Shown: positions 30,883 through 40,649 of the stretch, piece after piece
Position numbering within the stretch: position 1 is the stretch's first letter
How the letters are laid out: the number at the start of each line of letters is the position of its first letter
Assembly (NCBI RefSeq): GCF_001983165.1
Contig: NZ_MNPU01000039.1
Coordinates: 1 to 55,589, forward strand
Reading direction: 5' to 3'
DNA: 55,589 nt
Source of the DNA: Pseudomonas gessardii
GTDB lineage: Bacteria; Pseudomonadota; Gammaproteobacteria; Pseudomonadales; Pseudomonadaceae
Translations under genes and position numbers: made by a program
The notes under the pieces: generated by a model
Seen by the model: the letters and a program-made list of their open reading frames with translations, nothing else
Databases searched by the model: none
What the model was told of the DNA's origin: nothing

Positions 30883-33279
30883 TCAAAACCCTACGCTCGC
30901 CTGTACAAAGAACGTACGCGGCTCACCCAGGTAGATCCCGGAGTTGTTATCGCTGGAACGGGTGTAGTGCTGCTGGTCAAACAGGTTTTTCACCCCCACC
31001 CCCAATTTCAGGTTCGACAACTGTGCGCCAAAGTCATAGCCACTGCGTACGTTGACGGACACATAGCCCGGAATATCACCGTACTGGCCATCAGCGGTCG
31101 GCTGGGTGATATAGGTGCTGGTGGTGCCTGGCGCCCGCTGGCCGGACTGGGCATACGCGTCCAGGTTGTGGGTCCAGTGGTTGACCGCGTAGCGCAGCCC
31201 CAGGGTCGCCACTTGCCGGGAGTACAGCGGCAGGTCACGGCCCTTGAACGCCACATCGCCTTCGGCGGTCGCCCTGGTGTAGGTCAAGCCGGCATTGGCA
31301 CTCAGCCCCTCCAGGCGCGGGTCAAGGTTGGCCAGGTCGTAATGGGCCGAGGTTTCGATACCGGCGTGCTTGGTGGCCCCCAGGTTGGTCCAGCCCACGT
31401 CATTGCTGACGTACTGCAACTCATCGGCAAAATCGATGTAGAACAGCGTCACTTCGCCGCCCCACACCGTGTCGTTGTAGCGCGTACCCACCTCGTAGGT
31501 CTTGGCCTTTTCCGGTTGCAGGCCGTTGGCCGTCTGGTCGCCATTACCACCCTGGCCCAGCTGGAAATACTGCAAGCTGCCGAAGGACGTTTCGTAGTTG
31601 GCAAACAGCTTCCACGCATCGGAGACGTGGTACATCACGCTCAGCGCCGGCAGCGGTTCGTTGTTCTTGATCTGGCGGTGCTTCTCCTGGGTGCGGCGGC
31701 CATTGAGCGCCACCACCGGGCGGTCATGCCATTGGGTGCGGATGCTTTCAAAGCGGATACCGGGGGTGATTGTCCACTTGCCCACGTCGATCTTGTCATC
31801 GATATAGAACGCGTTGGCCTCGGTGCCACCGGTGCGGTCCTGGTACACATGGCCGTCACTCTGGCCACCCGGCGTGGGCACGTTGTTGACCAGGTTGAGG
31901 CTGGTGGCCTGTTCGTGCATGCCTTCTTTCAAGTAACGGTAGCCGATACTGGCTTCCTGGGTGGTCGGCCCCAGGTCGAACACATGGGACACCCGTGGCT
32001 CAATGCCGAAGGTGTAGTAGGTACGTGGGTAGGCACTGAGGGTTTTCAAGTCGCGGTTGGCGATGTTGCTGCCACGGAAGCTGTCCGAATAATAGGTCAG
32101 CACCTCGGCCTGGGTCCGGTCGTCGATCTGGCGGATGTACTTGAACGACACATCCTTGCGCCGGCCGCTGAAGTTGTCCCAGTCGCGCACCGACTGGTAA
32201 GGGTTGGCGTCGAACTGCTGCTGGGTCAGGCCGCCCGGCATGTCGGCGCTGGCGTCGTAGTAATGGAAGTTGAGGGTGAAGTCGTCTTGATCGGTCGGCG
32301 CCCAGTGGGTCTTGAGGATCACATCGTCGATGTCGTTGCCATTGTTGCTGTCGCGATAACCGTTGCCATTGACCCCGGAATACAGGAGCGCCATGCCCAT
32401 GCCATTGTCGGCGGTGCCACCGATAAAGGCGTTGTCGATATGTTTCCAACCGCCATGGGCAGCGGTTTGCAGGGTGGTGCCGACTTCACCGGAAAAGGTC
32501 TCGGGGATCGCCCGGGTCACGAAGTTGATCACGCCGCCGACGTTCTGCGGGCCATAGCGCACGGAACCGGCGCCGCGGACCACGTCGATGCTTTCCAGGT
32601 TACCGGCGGAAATCGGTGCCATCGACAACTGGGGCTGGCCATAGGGCGCGAACGCCGCAGGAATGCCGTCGATCAGCACCGTGGAGCGTGGCGACAGGCG
32701 CGATGTCAGGCCACGTACGCCGACATTGAGGGAAATATCGCTGCCGCCGGTGCCGTTGGATTCCTGCACCTGCACCCCGGGCACCCGGCGCAGTACGTCA
32801 CCAACGTTCATCGCGCCCTGCTCCACCATGGCCTCGCGGCGGATCACGGTCCGTGCGCCGGGATGGTTCTGCACCACTTCGGCATTGGCGTCGCCCAGCC
32901 AGTCGCCCACGACCTTGATATCTGTCGCGCCCAGTTCCAGGGGCGAGCCGGCTTCACCGCTGCCCTGGGCCAGCGGATGCAGGGTCACCGAGCCCGAGTC
33001 GATCCGGTAGTCCAGGCCACTGCCTTGCAGCAACTGGCGCAGAGCCTGTTCCGGCGCCAGGTTGCCATCGACGGCCGGGGCTTGCTTGCCGGCCACCATT
33101 GCCGGGCTGAAAAACACTTGCAGCGCGGTTTGCTGGCCCAATTGGCTCAGCGCAGCGCCCAGGGGCTGGGCCTTGATATGGATGGCCTCGTCGGCATAGG
33201 CCGCGGTACTGATCGCCAAGGCCAGGGCCAACGGCGCCCAGCGGGGTGTTTTATGGTTGTGCGCAGCGAGTTTATTCAC
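30883..33279 (-). CDS. fecA: TonB-dependent ferric citrate receptor with signalling domain
   Basis: A 798-aa outer-membrane receptor. Signal peptide at about 14-30 (ALALAISTAAYA), then an STN signalling domain (IHIKAQPLGAALSQLGQQTALQVFF, about 32-105), a plug with VVGDWLGDAN, HPGARTVIRRE and NGTGGSDISLNVGVRGL, and a 22-strand barrel ending in F. Long blocks (STVLIDGIPAAFAPYGQPQLS, RYGPQNVGGVINFVTRAIP, DIPGYVSVNVRSGYDFG) closely follow E. coli FecA. GTG 33279 chosen: a longer TTG start lacks a ribosome site. Forms the fecIRA unit with the two genes upstream; the STN domain signals through FecR to FecI. Confidence 0.9.
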   Translation of the reverse strand: MNKLAAHNHKTPRWAPLALALAISTAAYADEAIHIKAQPLGAALSQLGQQTALQVFFSPAMVAGKQAPAVDGNLAPEQALRQLLQGSGLDYRIDSGSVTLHPLAQGSGEAGSPLELGATDIKVVGDWLGDANAEVVQNHPGARTVIRREAMVEQGAMNVGDVLRRVPGVQVQESNGTGGSDISLNVGVRGLTSRLSPRSTVLIDGIPAAFAPYGQPQLSMAPISAGNLESIDVVRGAGSVRYGPQNVGGVINFVTRAIPETFSGEVGTTLQTAAHGGWKHIDNAFIGGTADNGMGMALLYSGVNGNGYRDSNNGNDIDDVILKTHWAPTDQDDFTLNFHYYDASADMPGGLTQQQFDANPYQSVRDWDNFSGRRKDVSFKYIRQIDDRTQAEVLTYYSDSFRGSNIANRDLKTLSAYPRTYYTFGIEPRVSHVFDLGPTTQEASIGYRYLKEGMHEQATSLNLVNNVPTPGGQSDGHVYQDRTGGTEANAFYIDDKIDVGKWTITPGIRFESIRTQWHDRPVVALNGRRTQEKHRQIKNNEPLPALSVMYHVSDAWKLFANYETSFGSLQYFQLGQGGNGDQTANGLQPEKAKTYEVGTRYNDTVWGGEVTLFYIDFADELQYVSNDVGWTNLGATKHAGIETSAHYDLANLDPRLEGLSANAGLTYTRATAEGDVAFKGRDLPLYSRQVATLGLRYAVNHWTHNLDAYAQSGQRAPGTTSTYITQPTADGQYGDIPGYVSVNVRSGYDFGAQLSNLKLGVGVKNLFDQQHYTRSSDNNSGIYLGEPRTFFVQASVGF

Positions 33280-33363
33280 GTCGTAATCCCAGGAAAGCAC
33301 GGCTGTTAATGCAAACCAGTTGCAGTTGGACAAGAAGACGAAGAACTCGGAAAAAACCTGAAC

Positions 33364-34368
33364 CTAGCGTGCAATTATTTCCTGGCTACCGTCGGGCAGC
33401 GTGCGCAGGGCCACCGGCAGAATGTGCGGCAAAGCCTTGAGCAAGGCCTCGGTGTCGTGGGTGTTGAACACGCTGGTCAAGCGCAGGTCGCTGGCCGCGG
33501 CGCTAACCCGCAGGGGCTTTTCGCGGTAGCGCGAGGCTTCCCGCGCCACCTCGGCCAGGCTGGCGTCGTTGAACACCAGCTTGCCGGTCTGCCAGGCCAT
33601 GAGCGCCTGGGCGTTGACCGGGCGGGCCGCCGCAACCGTGCCCTGGCTGTCGATCGAGGTGCCCAGGCCCGCCGTCAGGGTGACCACCGGCTGCGCCGCC
33701 CGCCCCTGGACCTTGACCGTTCCCGCCTCGACCACCACGCGGGTCTGGTCATCGTCGCGGCGCACGTCAAAGCGGGTACCGGTGACCGTCACCTGCCCGG
33801 CCCCGGCCTGCACCACAAAAGGCCGGCTGGTGTCGTGCTCGACGCGAAACAGCGCTTCACCCTGCTTGAGCACAATCGCCCGTCGGCCCTTTTCGTAATG
33901 CACCGCGACGACGCTGCGGCTGTTGAGGTCCATCAGCGAACCGTCCGGCAGCGCCACTTGCCGACGCTCCCCCAACAGCGTGCTGAACTCAGCATCGTAG
34001 ACCGCCGGATGCTCCAGGCCGCTGAACAGCCCAAGACCCACGGCCACCGCCAGCACGCTGGCCGCCACGGCATAGCGCACGGCGCCACGACGCTTGCGCG
34101 GCGCAGGCGTATCGACCAAGGCCTGCAAACGCCCCTTGGGCAGCAGGTCGGCGGCGCGCCACAGCCCTTGCAGCACCTCGAATTCGTACTGGTGCGCAGG
34201 ATGTTCCCCACACCAGGTGTCGAAAAGACGTTGCTCCTCGACGTTCAAGGGTAGGTCCTGCAAACGCACGAACCACCGCGCCGCCTCGTCACGCACCGCT
34301 GCGCGGCCACAGGCACACTCACGGGTATCCATCATGGAAGATCCTGTTTCAAAGCGGGCATTGGTCAT
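33364..34368 (-). CDS. fecR: FecR anti-sigma/sigma regulator
   Basis: A 334-aa FecR-type protein. A cytoplasmic N-terminal DUF4880 domain (AARWFVRLQDLPLNVEEQRLFDTWCGEHPAHQYEFEVLQGLW), one membrane span (VRYAVAASVLAVAVGLGLFSGL, about 98-119), and a periplasmic FecR domain (GERRQVALPDGSLMDLNSRSVVAVHY ... VTGTRFDVRRD) with a C-terminal STN-contact region. ATG overlaps the fecI stop by 4 nt. It relays the ferric-citrate signal from FecA to FecI. Confidence 0.92.
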   Translation of the reverse strand: MTNARFETGSSMMDTRECACGRAAVRDEAARWFVRLQDLPLNVEEQRLFDTWCGEHPAHQYEFEVLQGLWRAADLLPKGRLQALVDTPAPRKRRGAVRYAVAASVLAVAVGLGLFSGLEHPAVYDAEFSTLLGERRQVALPDGSLMDLNSRSVVAVHYEKGRRAIVLKQGEALFRVEHDTSRPFVVQAGAGQVTVTGTRFDVRRDDDQTRVVVEAGTVKVQGRAAQPVVTLTAGLGTSIDSQGTVAAARPVNAQALMAWQTGKLVFNDASLAEVAREASRYREKPLRVSAAASDLRLTSVFNTHDTEALLKALPHILPVALRTLPDGSQEIIAR

Positions 34369-34865
34369 GGGGCCAGCGCATCCAGGCGCTCGCGTAAATG
34401 CCGCAGGGTGCGGATCATATACTTTTCCACCATGTTTTTAGAAAGCCCCAGGCGCTCGGCGATTTCCTGTTGGGTCAGGCCTTCGATCTTTTGCCAGATG
34501 AAAATCCTGCGGCAATTGAGAGGCAATTCGGCCAGGGCCCGCTCGATGGAGTCCGCCAACTGGACCGCGTGCATGTAATGCTCCGGGTCGCCACTGTGCG
34601 ACGCACCCTGCTCAAAGGCCGGCAGCGCCAGCGCGTCGCGCCGGTCGGCACGACGATGGGCATCCACCGCAATATTGCGCGCCGTCTGGTGCAAATAGGC
34701 GCGCGGCTGCTCAACCCGCGTCGACTTGGCTTCCAACACCCGTACGAACGTATCGTGGGCCAGGTCCTCGGCCTGCTGGCGATTGCGCAAGCGCCGCGTC
34801 CAGGTTCCGACCAACTCTTCGTAGTACGCGAAAAAGCCAGGTCGGCGGGGCGGCTGAGGAGTCAT
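34365..34865 (-). CDS. fecI: ECF sigma factor FecI
   Basis: A 166-aa iron-starvation sigma factor. Region 2 (YYEELVGTWTRRLRNRQQAEDLAHDTFVRVLE) and region 4 (LPLNCRRIFIWQKIEGLTQQEIAERLGLSKNMVEKYMIRTLRHL) are complete. A Fur-box-like palindrome sits 28 nt upstream (34894-34912), so expression should rise in iron starvation. It should drive fecA transcription. Confidence 0.93.
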   Translation of the reverse strand: MTPQPPRRPGFFAYYEELVGTWTRRLRNRQQAEDLAHDTFVRVLEAKSTRVEQPRAYLHQTARNIAVDAHRRADRRDALALPAFEQGASHSGDPEHYMHAVQLADSIERALAELPLNCRRIFIWQKIEGLTQQEIAERLGLSKNMVEKYMIRTLRHLRERLDALAP

Positions 34866-34893
34866 CGGGGGAGCACTGGGTCGGCGGGGCGGG

Positions 34894-34912
34894 AATAGTA
34901 ATGCTTCCTATT
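34894..34912 (-). promoter_or_regulatory. Fur box candidate upstream of fecI
   Basis: AATAGTAATGCTTCCTATT is a 19-bp palindrome with 7 of 8 matching arm positions and the A/T pattern of Pseudomonas Fur sites. Its location 28 nt before the fecI start fits iron repression of the operon. Confidence 0.6.
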
Positions 34913-34948
34913 AAGCAGAGCAATTGCTTGCCGTCGCCACAGCCACTT

Positions 34949-36304
34949 CTACACCAACCGCCTGATCGGCTGATGCCGCCACACCAACCGGTAATACGCG
35001 GTCTGCAACCCGAGCATCACCAGGTAAGTCACCGGAAACGCCATCCACACCCCTTCCAGGCCAAAGCGTGCATTGAGCAGGTACGCCACCGGCAGCTCCA
35101 CGCCCAGCACGCAGAAGATCGAGATCGCCACCGGCATCAGCACCACGCCGCTGGCGCGCATGATGCCGCCAATCACCGCCTGGAAACCGAATACCAGAAT
35201 GCTCCAGAGCATGATGTGCAGCAGGTGCTCGGCCTGAACCCGCGCCGAGTCCTCGGTGATGAACAGGCCCAGCAGCCAGTGGGACAAGGCATAGCCGAGC
35301 ACGATCAGGCCACCGGTCAGGCACAGGTTGATCGCAAGCCCAGTGCGCAGAATCGGCCCGATGCGTTCCAGGCGCCCGGCGCCAATGGCCTGGGCACCGA
35401 GGATCGAGGCGGTGATGGCAATCGACAGCGCCGGGAACTGCACGTAATTGACGATCTGCGTCACCGCGCCATACGCCGCCGTGGCCTGGGAGCCGTGGCC
35501 ATTGACCAGCGCCAGGATCACCAGCTCCGACAACGACAGCACCACCATCTGCAAGCCGGTGGGCAGGCCGATACGCAGGACTTTGCCGAGGATCGCCCGG
35601 TCCAGGCGCAAGGCCGCCAGCAAGGCACGGTCCGGTGCCATCACGTGGTTTTTATGGCGCAGGCGCAGCACCAGAAACAGCATGGCCACGGCATTGGCCA
35701 CCAGGCCAGCATAGGCCGCGCTCTGGATGCCCATGGGCGCCAGCCCCAGCCAACCGCGGATCAGGGCCGGGGTCAGCAACAGGCCGACCAGCGTCGACAC
35801 CATCAGCGCCAGCAACGGCGACACGGTGTCGCTCACGCCCCGCAGCAACTGGGTGTAGAGGATGAACACCAGCAACAGCGGCATGATCAGCATCATCACC
35901 TGGGCATAGCCAACCGCATCGTCCAGTACATCCAACGGCGTACCCAGCGCTTGCATGGCCGGGCGTGCGAACAGGCTGCCGAGCACGGCGGCGAACACGC
36001 CGATCAACGCACCCAGGGTCAGGGTCGCGCCAGTGATGAGCTTGACCAGCGCGGTTTCCCCCGCGCCCCAGGCCTGGCCGATCAGCACCGAGGCGCCCGC
36101 CCCCAGGCCAATCACCAGGGCGATAAAAAAGAACACGATGGGAAACATCCCCGACACCGCCGCCAGCGCCTGAGTGCCGAGCATCTGCCCGACATAGATG
36201 CCATTGAGGGTGCCGGAAAAACTCTGGAGGAAGTTGGACAGCACCACCGGCGCAAGAAAGAACAGGTAGACCTGCCACAGCGGGCGTTGCAAAGGGCTTG
36301 GCAT
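34949..36304 (-). CDS. MATE-family multidrug/metabolite exporter
   Basis: A 451-aa integral membrane protein with 12 spans in two halves, each beginning with the MATE pattern (PVVLSNFLQSFSGTLNGIYVGQMLG, residues 17-41; RIGLPTGLQMVVLSLSELVILALVNGHG in the second half). GLGAGASVLIGQAWGAG is also typical. Cation-coupled efflux; substrate not inferable. It lies between fecI and the EamA gene on the same strand, separated by 75 nt from the latter. Confidence 0.88.
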   Translation of the reverse strand: MPSPLQRPLWQVYLFFLAPVVLSNFLQSFSGTLNGIYVGQMLGTQALAAVSGMFPIVFFFIALVIGLGAGASVLIGQAWGAGETALVKLITGATLTLGALIGVFAAVLGSLFARPAMQALGTPLDVLDDAVGYAQVMMLIMPLLLVFILYTQLLRGVSDTVSPLLALMVSTLVGLLLTPALIRGWLGLAPMGIQSAAYAGLVANAVAMLFLVLRLRHKNHVMAPDRALLAALRLDRAILGKVLRIGLPTGLQMVVLSLSELVILALVNGHGSQATAAYGAVTQIVNYVQFPALSIAITASILGAQAIGAGRLERIGPILRTGLAINLCLTGGLIVLGYALSHWLLGLFITEDSARVQAEHLLHIMLWSILVFGFQAVIGGIMRASGVVLMPVAISIFCVLGVELPVAYLLNARFGLEGVWMAFPVTYLVMLGLQTAYYRLVWRHQPIRRLV

Positions 36305-36379
36305 GAACAGGGAGGCCTCGGGCGAACACAGGGACCGTGGGGTTATACCGTATTGGATCCGATGTTGCTTGCCCTTGCA

Positions 36380-37264
36380 CTAGGCCGCCTGTGGCCCTGC
36401 CAGTCTTGCCGAGCTGACAAAAATCGCGATCCCCACAAACACCAGGCCAATGGCAGCCAATTGCGCGACGCTCATCTGTTCGTCAAACAACAGCCAGGAG
36501 GTGACGATACCCGACACCGGCACCAACAACGACAGCGGCGCCACCGTCGACGCCGGGTACTTTTTCATCAGGGTGTTCCAGATCCAGTACCCGACGATGG
36601 TGGTGATATAGCACTGGAAAACAATCGAGAATCCGGCCCCCCACGTCAAATCGGACAGCAGGTTGCGAAACGGTGCGGGCCCCTCCACCGCCAGCGTCAT
36701 CCCGCCGATGACCGGCACCGCAAACAGGCTCGACCAGACAATAAAGGCCACCATGTCCCCCGGCCGCTTGAGCTTGATAATCAGGTTGCACAACGACCAG
36801 GATACCCCCGCCAACAGCACCAGGCCGATCCCCACGGTGGTCGAGACCGCCTCGGACAGGTGCAAGATCAGCAGTAACCCCGCCAGCGAAAACAGCATGC
36901 CGAGCATGTGGATGCGGGTGATTGCCTCCTTGAGCACCAGGTGGCTCAACAGGATGGTAAAGAACGCACTGAACTGCAAAAACACCGACGACATGCCCGC
37001 CGACAGGCCGTTGTACATGGCAAAGTTCACCACCCACCACAACCCCGCACCAAACAGCGCGCCGTATACGGCCAGGGTCAGCCATGACACGCCTTTAGGC
37101 CTTTGGATAAATAACACCAGGGGGATGGCACAGAAGGTAAACCTGAGCAACGTCAGCATAAAGGCATCCAGCGACTGCAGCCCCAACCCTATCACCGAGA
37201 AATTCGCGCCCCAGATCACCGTTACCAGCACGCCGGCGAATAAATCCCTATACCTCAACTTCAT
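36380..37264 (-). CDS. EamA/DMT-family transporter
   Basis: A 294-aa protein with ten hydrophobic spans and two EamA repeats (VTVIWGANFSVIGLGLQSLDAFMLTLLRF near 14-42; LVLLAGVSWSLCNLIIKLK in the second half). Members export amino acids or small metabolites. It lies 69 nt downstream of the putative 2-oxoglutarate oxygenase gene on the same strand, so a role in exporting that enzyme's product is plausible but unproven. Confidence 0.85.
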   Translation of the reverse strand: MKLRYRDLFAGVLVTVIWGANFSVIGLGLQSLDAFMLTLLRFTFCAIPLVLFIQRPKGVSWLTLAVYGALFGAGLWWVVNFAMYNGLSAGMSSVFLQFSAFFTILLSHLVLKEAITRIHMLGMLFSLAGLLLILHLSEAVSTTVGIGLVLLAGVSWSLCNLIIKLKRPGDMVAFIVWSSLFAVPVIGGMTLAVEGPAPFRNLLSDLTWGAGFSIVFQCYITTIVGYWIWNTLMKKYPASTVAPLSLLVPVSGIVTSWLLFDEQMSVAQLAAIGLVFVGIAIFVSSARLAGPQAA

Positions 37265-37333
37265 ATCAGCACAACCTTGTCAATCAATAAGGCGAGAGGA
37301 AAACAAGACGCTCTCGCTAGCAGTCAACCCGTG

Positions 37334-38026
37334 TTAAACGGTTGGCGATTCCAATGTCTTGGGCGCGATACCAAAGTAGACAAAGTTATCGAAATCTTCA
37401 TGGCGATAAGTGTCATGCCGCTCGTAATAGTTGTAGACCACCGATAACTTCTGCTCGGTGACCGTCGGTTCACTGTCATGCAGGGTCTTGCGGCCTTGCA
37501 TGATCAGCAGCGCGCCTTTTTTGGCGTAGATGGTTTTATGTTCAGTCCAGGGCGCTTTGCGGCTGGGGTGGGAGCGCTCGATTTGCATGCGCAAGGGCGC
37601 TTCCTGGTTGCTGGTGAGAAACAGCAGGACCGTAATGCCATTGGTGTCGTAATGCAGCCCCAACGTACCGCCACCCGGCGGGTAGGCCTTGATATTGATA
37701 TCCGACAGCGGATACGGCGACACCACCGTATCGGTGTGGGTCACCAGGCTGACCAGCGGCACCAGGCTGTGGTAGATCGCCGTCAGTTCCGGCAAATAGG
37801 CCCGGATGTCATCGCCCTTGAAGATATGGTGGTTATATTCCCCACCCAGGTCGGACACCGCATCCGTGCCCAGGCTGTGATGCCGCACATGGGTCACGCC
37901 GTTGGCCCCGATAATGGCATTGACCCGTTGCGCGAGCATGTCACACAGGTCCTCGGGGACCAGGCCTTCAATCACGGTTGCCAGGTTATAAAAATAATCA
38001 TGCCGGTGTTGATTGATATCGAACAT
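37334..38026 (-). CDS. Putative 2-oxoglutarate/Fe(II) oxygenase
   Basis: A 230-aa protein. ATG 38026 chosen for its GGAGAAA ribosome site. The iron triad is visible: HYD (H125, D127 in LGLHYDTNGITVLLFL) and the distal H183 (KTLHDSEPT), followed by the basic residue K193 (EQKLSVVYNYYERHD), which would bind 2-oxoglutarate. This is the prolyl-4-hydroxylase-like double-stranded beta-helix order. Substrate unknown; it shares a likely transcript with an EamA exporter. The 200 bp upstream are AT-rich and without genes. Confidence 0.65.
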   Translation of the reverse strand: MFDINQHRHDYFYNLATVIEGLVPEDLCDMLAQRVNAIIGANGVTHVRHHSLGTDAVSDLGGEYNHHIFKGDDIRAYLPELTAIYHSLVPLVSLVTHTDTVVSPYPLSDINIKAYPPGGGTLGLHYDTNGITVLLFLTSNQEAPLRMQIERSHPSRKAPWTEHKTIYAKKGALLIMQGRKTLHDSEPTVTEQKLSVVYNYYERHDTYRHEDFDNFVYFGIAPKTLESPTV

Positions 38027-38234
38027 GGTTTCTCCACTCAATAACTTAACGTTAATCACGCCAGGTGCTGGCGCGGAGCAACCCTACTTAAACTTATCAA
38101 TATCGAAAACTACCCGCACGGCCAGTTGCAAAACCACCCACTACCATAACTAATAAAAGCCAATTTCTTATATTCCCTAGAGCCAACAATACCATTAAAC
38201 ATTTTTAATTACGCAACTAGCCAACAACTAAGCA

Positions 38235-39533
38235 TTAACCACCCAACATTTCCCGCAACCGATACCCCAGCATCCCCAATGCCAGCAACGGCGAACGCAA
38301 GGCCTTGCCGCCGGGGAACGTCATATGGGGCACCCGGCTGAAGGTATCCAGGCCCTGGCTGACGCCGGCGTGGATCCCTTCGGCCAGCAGCCGCGCGCAC
38401 CAGTGGGTGACATTGAGCCCGTGTCCCGAATAACCCTGGGCGTAAAACACGTTGGGATACTGCTGCAACCGACCCACCTGGGGAAAGCGATTGGCGGTAA
38501 TACCAATCTTGCCGCCCCACTGGAACTCAATGGTCGTGTTGAACAACTGTGGAAACACCTTGAGCATCTTCGGCCGCATATAGGCGGCGATATCCACCGG
38601 GTCCCGCCCCGAATAATGACAGGCGCCACCGAACAACAGTCGGCGGTCGGCGGAAAGCCGATAGTAGTCCAGGCCGACTTTCTGGTCGCACAGCGCCAGG
38701 TTCTGCGGGCTCAATTCATCGGCGAGTGCAGCCGGCAACGGCTCGGTGGCGATGATATAGCTGCCGGCCGGCAGCACCTTGCCGCTCAGGCGTGGCTCCA
38801 GTTCGTCGAGGTGCGCGTTGCACGCCAACACCAGGCTGCCGGCCCGCACGGTGCCACCGGCGCAGCGCACCTGCACGGTGTCGCCATGGCTCAGTTGCAG
38901 CACCGCGCTGTGCTCGAAGATCCGCACCCCCAGGGCCTCGGCCACGCGGGCCTCGCCCAACACCAGGTTCAGTGGATGCAAGTGACCGGAGCCCATGTCC
39001 ACCAAGCCTCCGGCATACCGGGTCGAGCCGACCACCTGTGCCATATCCTGCGCCGCCACCCGCCGGGTTTCAGGTAGGTAACCCAGGGCCGCAAGGCTGT
39101 CCTGCTCCCCCTTGAACGCAGCAAATTGCGCCGGTGTATTGGCCAGCTCGCAAAAGCCCCAGCGCAGGTCGCAGTCGATGCCATGCTCACGGATGCGCTC
39201 CCCCACCAGTGCCACCGAATCGATACCCGCGCGCTGCAAATAACGCACGCCCTCCTCGCCCACATGCCGAGCAAACCCCGAAACGTCATGGCCAATACCC
39301 CGGATCAACTGCCCGCCATTGCGCCCGCTGGCGCCCCAGCCAATGCGCCGGGCCTCCAGGAGGATCACCGACAGGCCACGCTGGGCCAGTTCGATGGCGG
39401 TGTTGACGCCGGTAAAACCGCCGCCGATCACACACACATCGGCATTCAGGTCCGCAGCCAGTGCCGCGCGCTGGGGCATGGCATGGGCCGACGCCAGGTA
39501 ATAGGAACGGGCATGGTCTTGGGGCTGATTCAT
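38235..39533 (-). CDS. FAD-dependent gamma-glutamylputrescine oxidase-like protein
   Basis: A 432-aa DAO-family flavoprotein. ADVCVIGGGFTGVNTAIELAQRGLSVILLEARRIGWGASGRNGGQ (about 30-75) is the FAD-binding Rossmann motif with the GxSGRNGG signature of the PuuB/OrdL group. The C-terminal GYSGHGLNVTHWCARLLAEGI also matches. ATG 39533 overlaps the transporter-binding-protein stop. With the two genes upstream it suggests the gamma-glutamylated putrescine pathway. Confidence 0.85.
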   Translation of the reverse strand: MNQPQDHARSYYLASAHAMPQRAALAADLNADVCVIGGGFTGVNTAIELAQRGLSVILLEARRIGWGASGRNGGQLIRGIGHDVSGFARHVGEEGVRYLQRAGIDSVALVGERIREHGIDCDLRWGFCELANTPAQFAAFKGEQDSLAALGYLPETRRVAAQDMAQVVGSTRYAGGLVDMGSGHLHPLNLVLGEARVAEALGVRIFEHSAVLQLSHGDTVQVRCAGGTVRAGSLVLACNAHLDELEPRLSGKVLPAGSYIIATEPLPAALADELSPQNLALCDQKVGLDYYRLSADRRLLFGGACHYSGRDPVDIAAYMRPKMLKVFPQLFNTTIEFQWGGKIGITANRFPQVGRLQQYPNVFYAQGYSGHGLNVTHWCARLLAEGIHAGVSQGLDTFSRVPHMTFPGGKALRSPLLALGMLGYRLREMLGG

Positions 39534-40618
39534 CGGTTGGACTTCACTTTGCTCCAGGCCCGGGTCATCACACGCATGATGGCCGGGCTGGGGGTGGTGG
39601 AAATGTACAGTTTGTCGAGCACGGCCTGGGGCGGGTACACCTCGGGGTTGTTCACCAGCTCTGGAGCCATGAAGGCCTTCGCCGCCAGGTTGGGGTTGGC
39701 GTAGCCGACATAGGTGCTGACCTTGGCAATCACCTCGGGGTCCAGCAGGTCGTTGATAAACGCGTGGGCCTGTTGCGGGTGGGTGGCGTCTGCGGGAATC
39801 GCCAGCAAGTCGAACCACAGGTTGCTGCCTTCCTTGGGAATCGCATAGGCGATGTTCACGCCATTCTTGGCTTCCTTGGCGCGGTTGGCCGCCTGGAACA
39901 CATCGCCGGAATAACCGAAGGCCACGCAGATATCACCGTTGGCCAGGTCCGAGATGTACTTGGAAGAGTGAAAATAGGTGATGTACGGGCGCAAGGTCAG
40001 CAGCTTGGCCTCGGCCTTTTCATAATCGCCGACCTGCTCGCTGCGCGGGTCCATGCCCATATAGTTGAGGATCGCCGGGAACGCTTCATCCGCCGAGTCC
40101 AGGAACGCCACGCCGCATTGCTGCAGCTTCTTCAGGTTCTCGGGCTCGAACAGCACCGCCCACGAGTCAATCTGCTCGATGCCCAACACTTGCTTGACCT
40201 TATCGACGTTATAGCCAATGCCATTGGTGCCCCACAGGTACGGCACCGCATGGGCATTGCCGGGGTCGTTCTGCTCCAGCAACTTGAGCAGCTTGGGGTC
40301 CAGGTTCGGGTAGTTGGGCAGTTGTGCGCGGTCCAGTTTAAGGAACGCCCCGGCCTTGACCTGGCGCCCCAGGAAATGATTGGACGGCACCACCACGTCA
40401 TACCCGGTACGCCCCGCCAGCAGCTTGCCCTCCAGGGTTTCATTGGAGTCGAACACGTCGTAGACCACCTTGATCCCGGTCTTGGCCTGGAAATCGGCCA
40501 GGGTGGTCTCGCCGATGTAATCGGTCCAGTTGTAGACACTGACCGTCGGCGCGGCGTGGCTGGCGCTGCTGAATACGGCGGCCAGGGCCAGTGGGAGAAG
40601 CGGTTTGACGAGACGCAT
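39530..40618 (-). CDS. Polyamine ABC transporter substrate-binding protein (PotF-like)
   Basis: A 362-aa periplasmic protein. Signal peptide of residues about 1-20 (VKPLLPLALAAVFSSASHAA), then VSVYNWTDYIGETTLADFQAKTGIKVVYDVFDSNETLEGKLLAG, the PotF/SpuD-type start with the ligand-box Trp and Tyr. Also YLWGTNGIGYN and CVAFGYSGD. Binds putrescine-like polyamines. No permease or ATPase genes are adjacent, so it must share a transporter encoded elsewhere. Confidence 0.9.
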   Translation of the reverse strand: MRLVKPLLPLALAAVFSSASHAAPTVSVYNWTDYIGETTLADFQAKTGIKVVYDVFDSNETLEGKLLAGRTGYDVVVPSNHFLGRQVKAGAFLKLDRAQLPNYPNLDPKLLKLLEQNDPGNAHAVPYLWGTNGIGYNVDKVKQVLGIEQIDSWAVLFEPENLKKLQQCGVAFLDSADEAFPAILNYMGMDPRSEQVGDYEKAEAKLLTLRPYITYFHSSKYISDLANGDICVAFGYSGDVFQAANRAKEAKNGVNIAYAIPKEGSNLWFDLLAIPADATHPQQAHAFINDLLDPEVIAKVSTYVGYANPNLAAKAFMAPELVNNPEVYPPQAVLDKLYISTTPSPAIMRVMTRAWSKVKSNR

Positions 40619-40649
40619 ATCGACACCTTTTTTAGAGTTGAGGGTGGAG

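Noticed and set aside
30820..33309. A continuous 829-codon frame on the plus strand opposite fecA
   Set aside because: fecA on the minus strand is unmistakable by homology. The opposite frame is open because of GC-rich third positions and has no family resemblance or ribosome site.
34901..36877. A 658-codon plus-strand frame rich in His, Gln and Arg opposite the MATE and EamA genes
   Set aside because: Its composition is that expected from the antisense of membrane protein codons, and it spans the boundary of two real genes.
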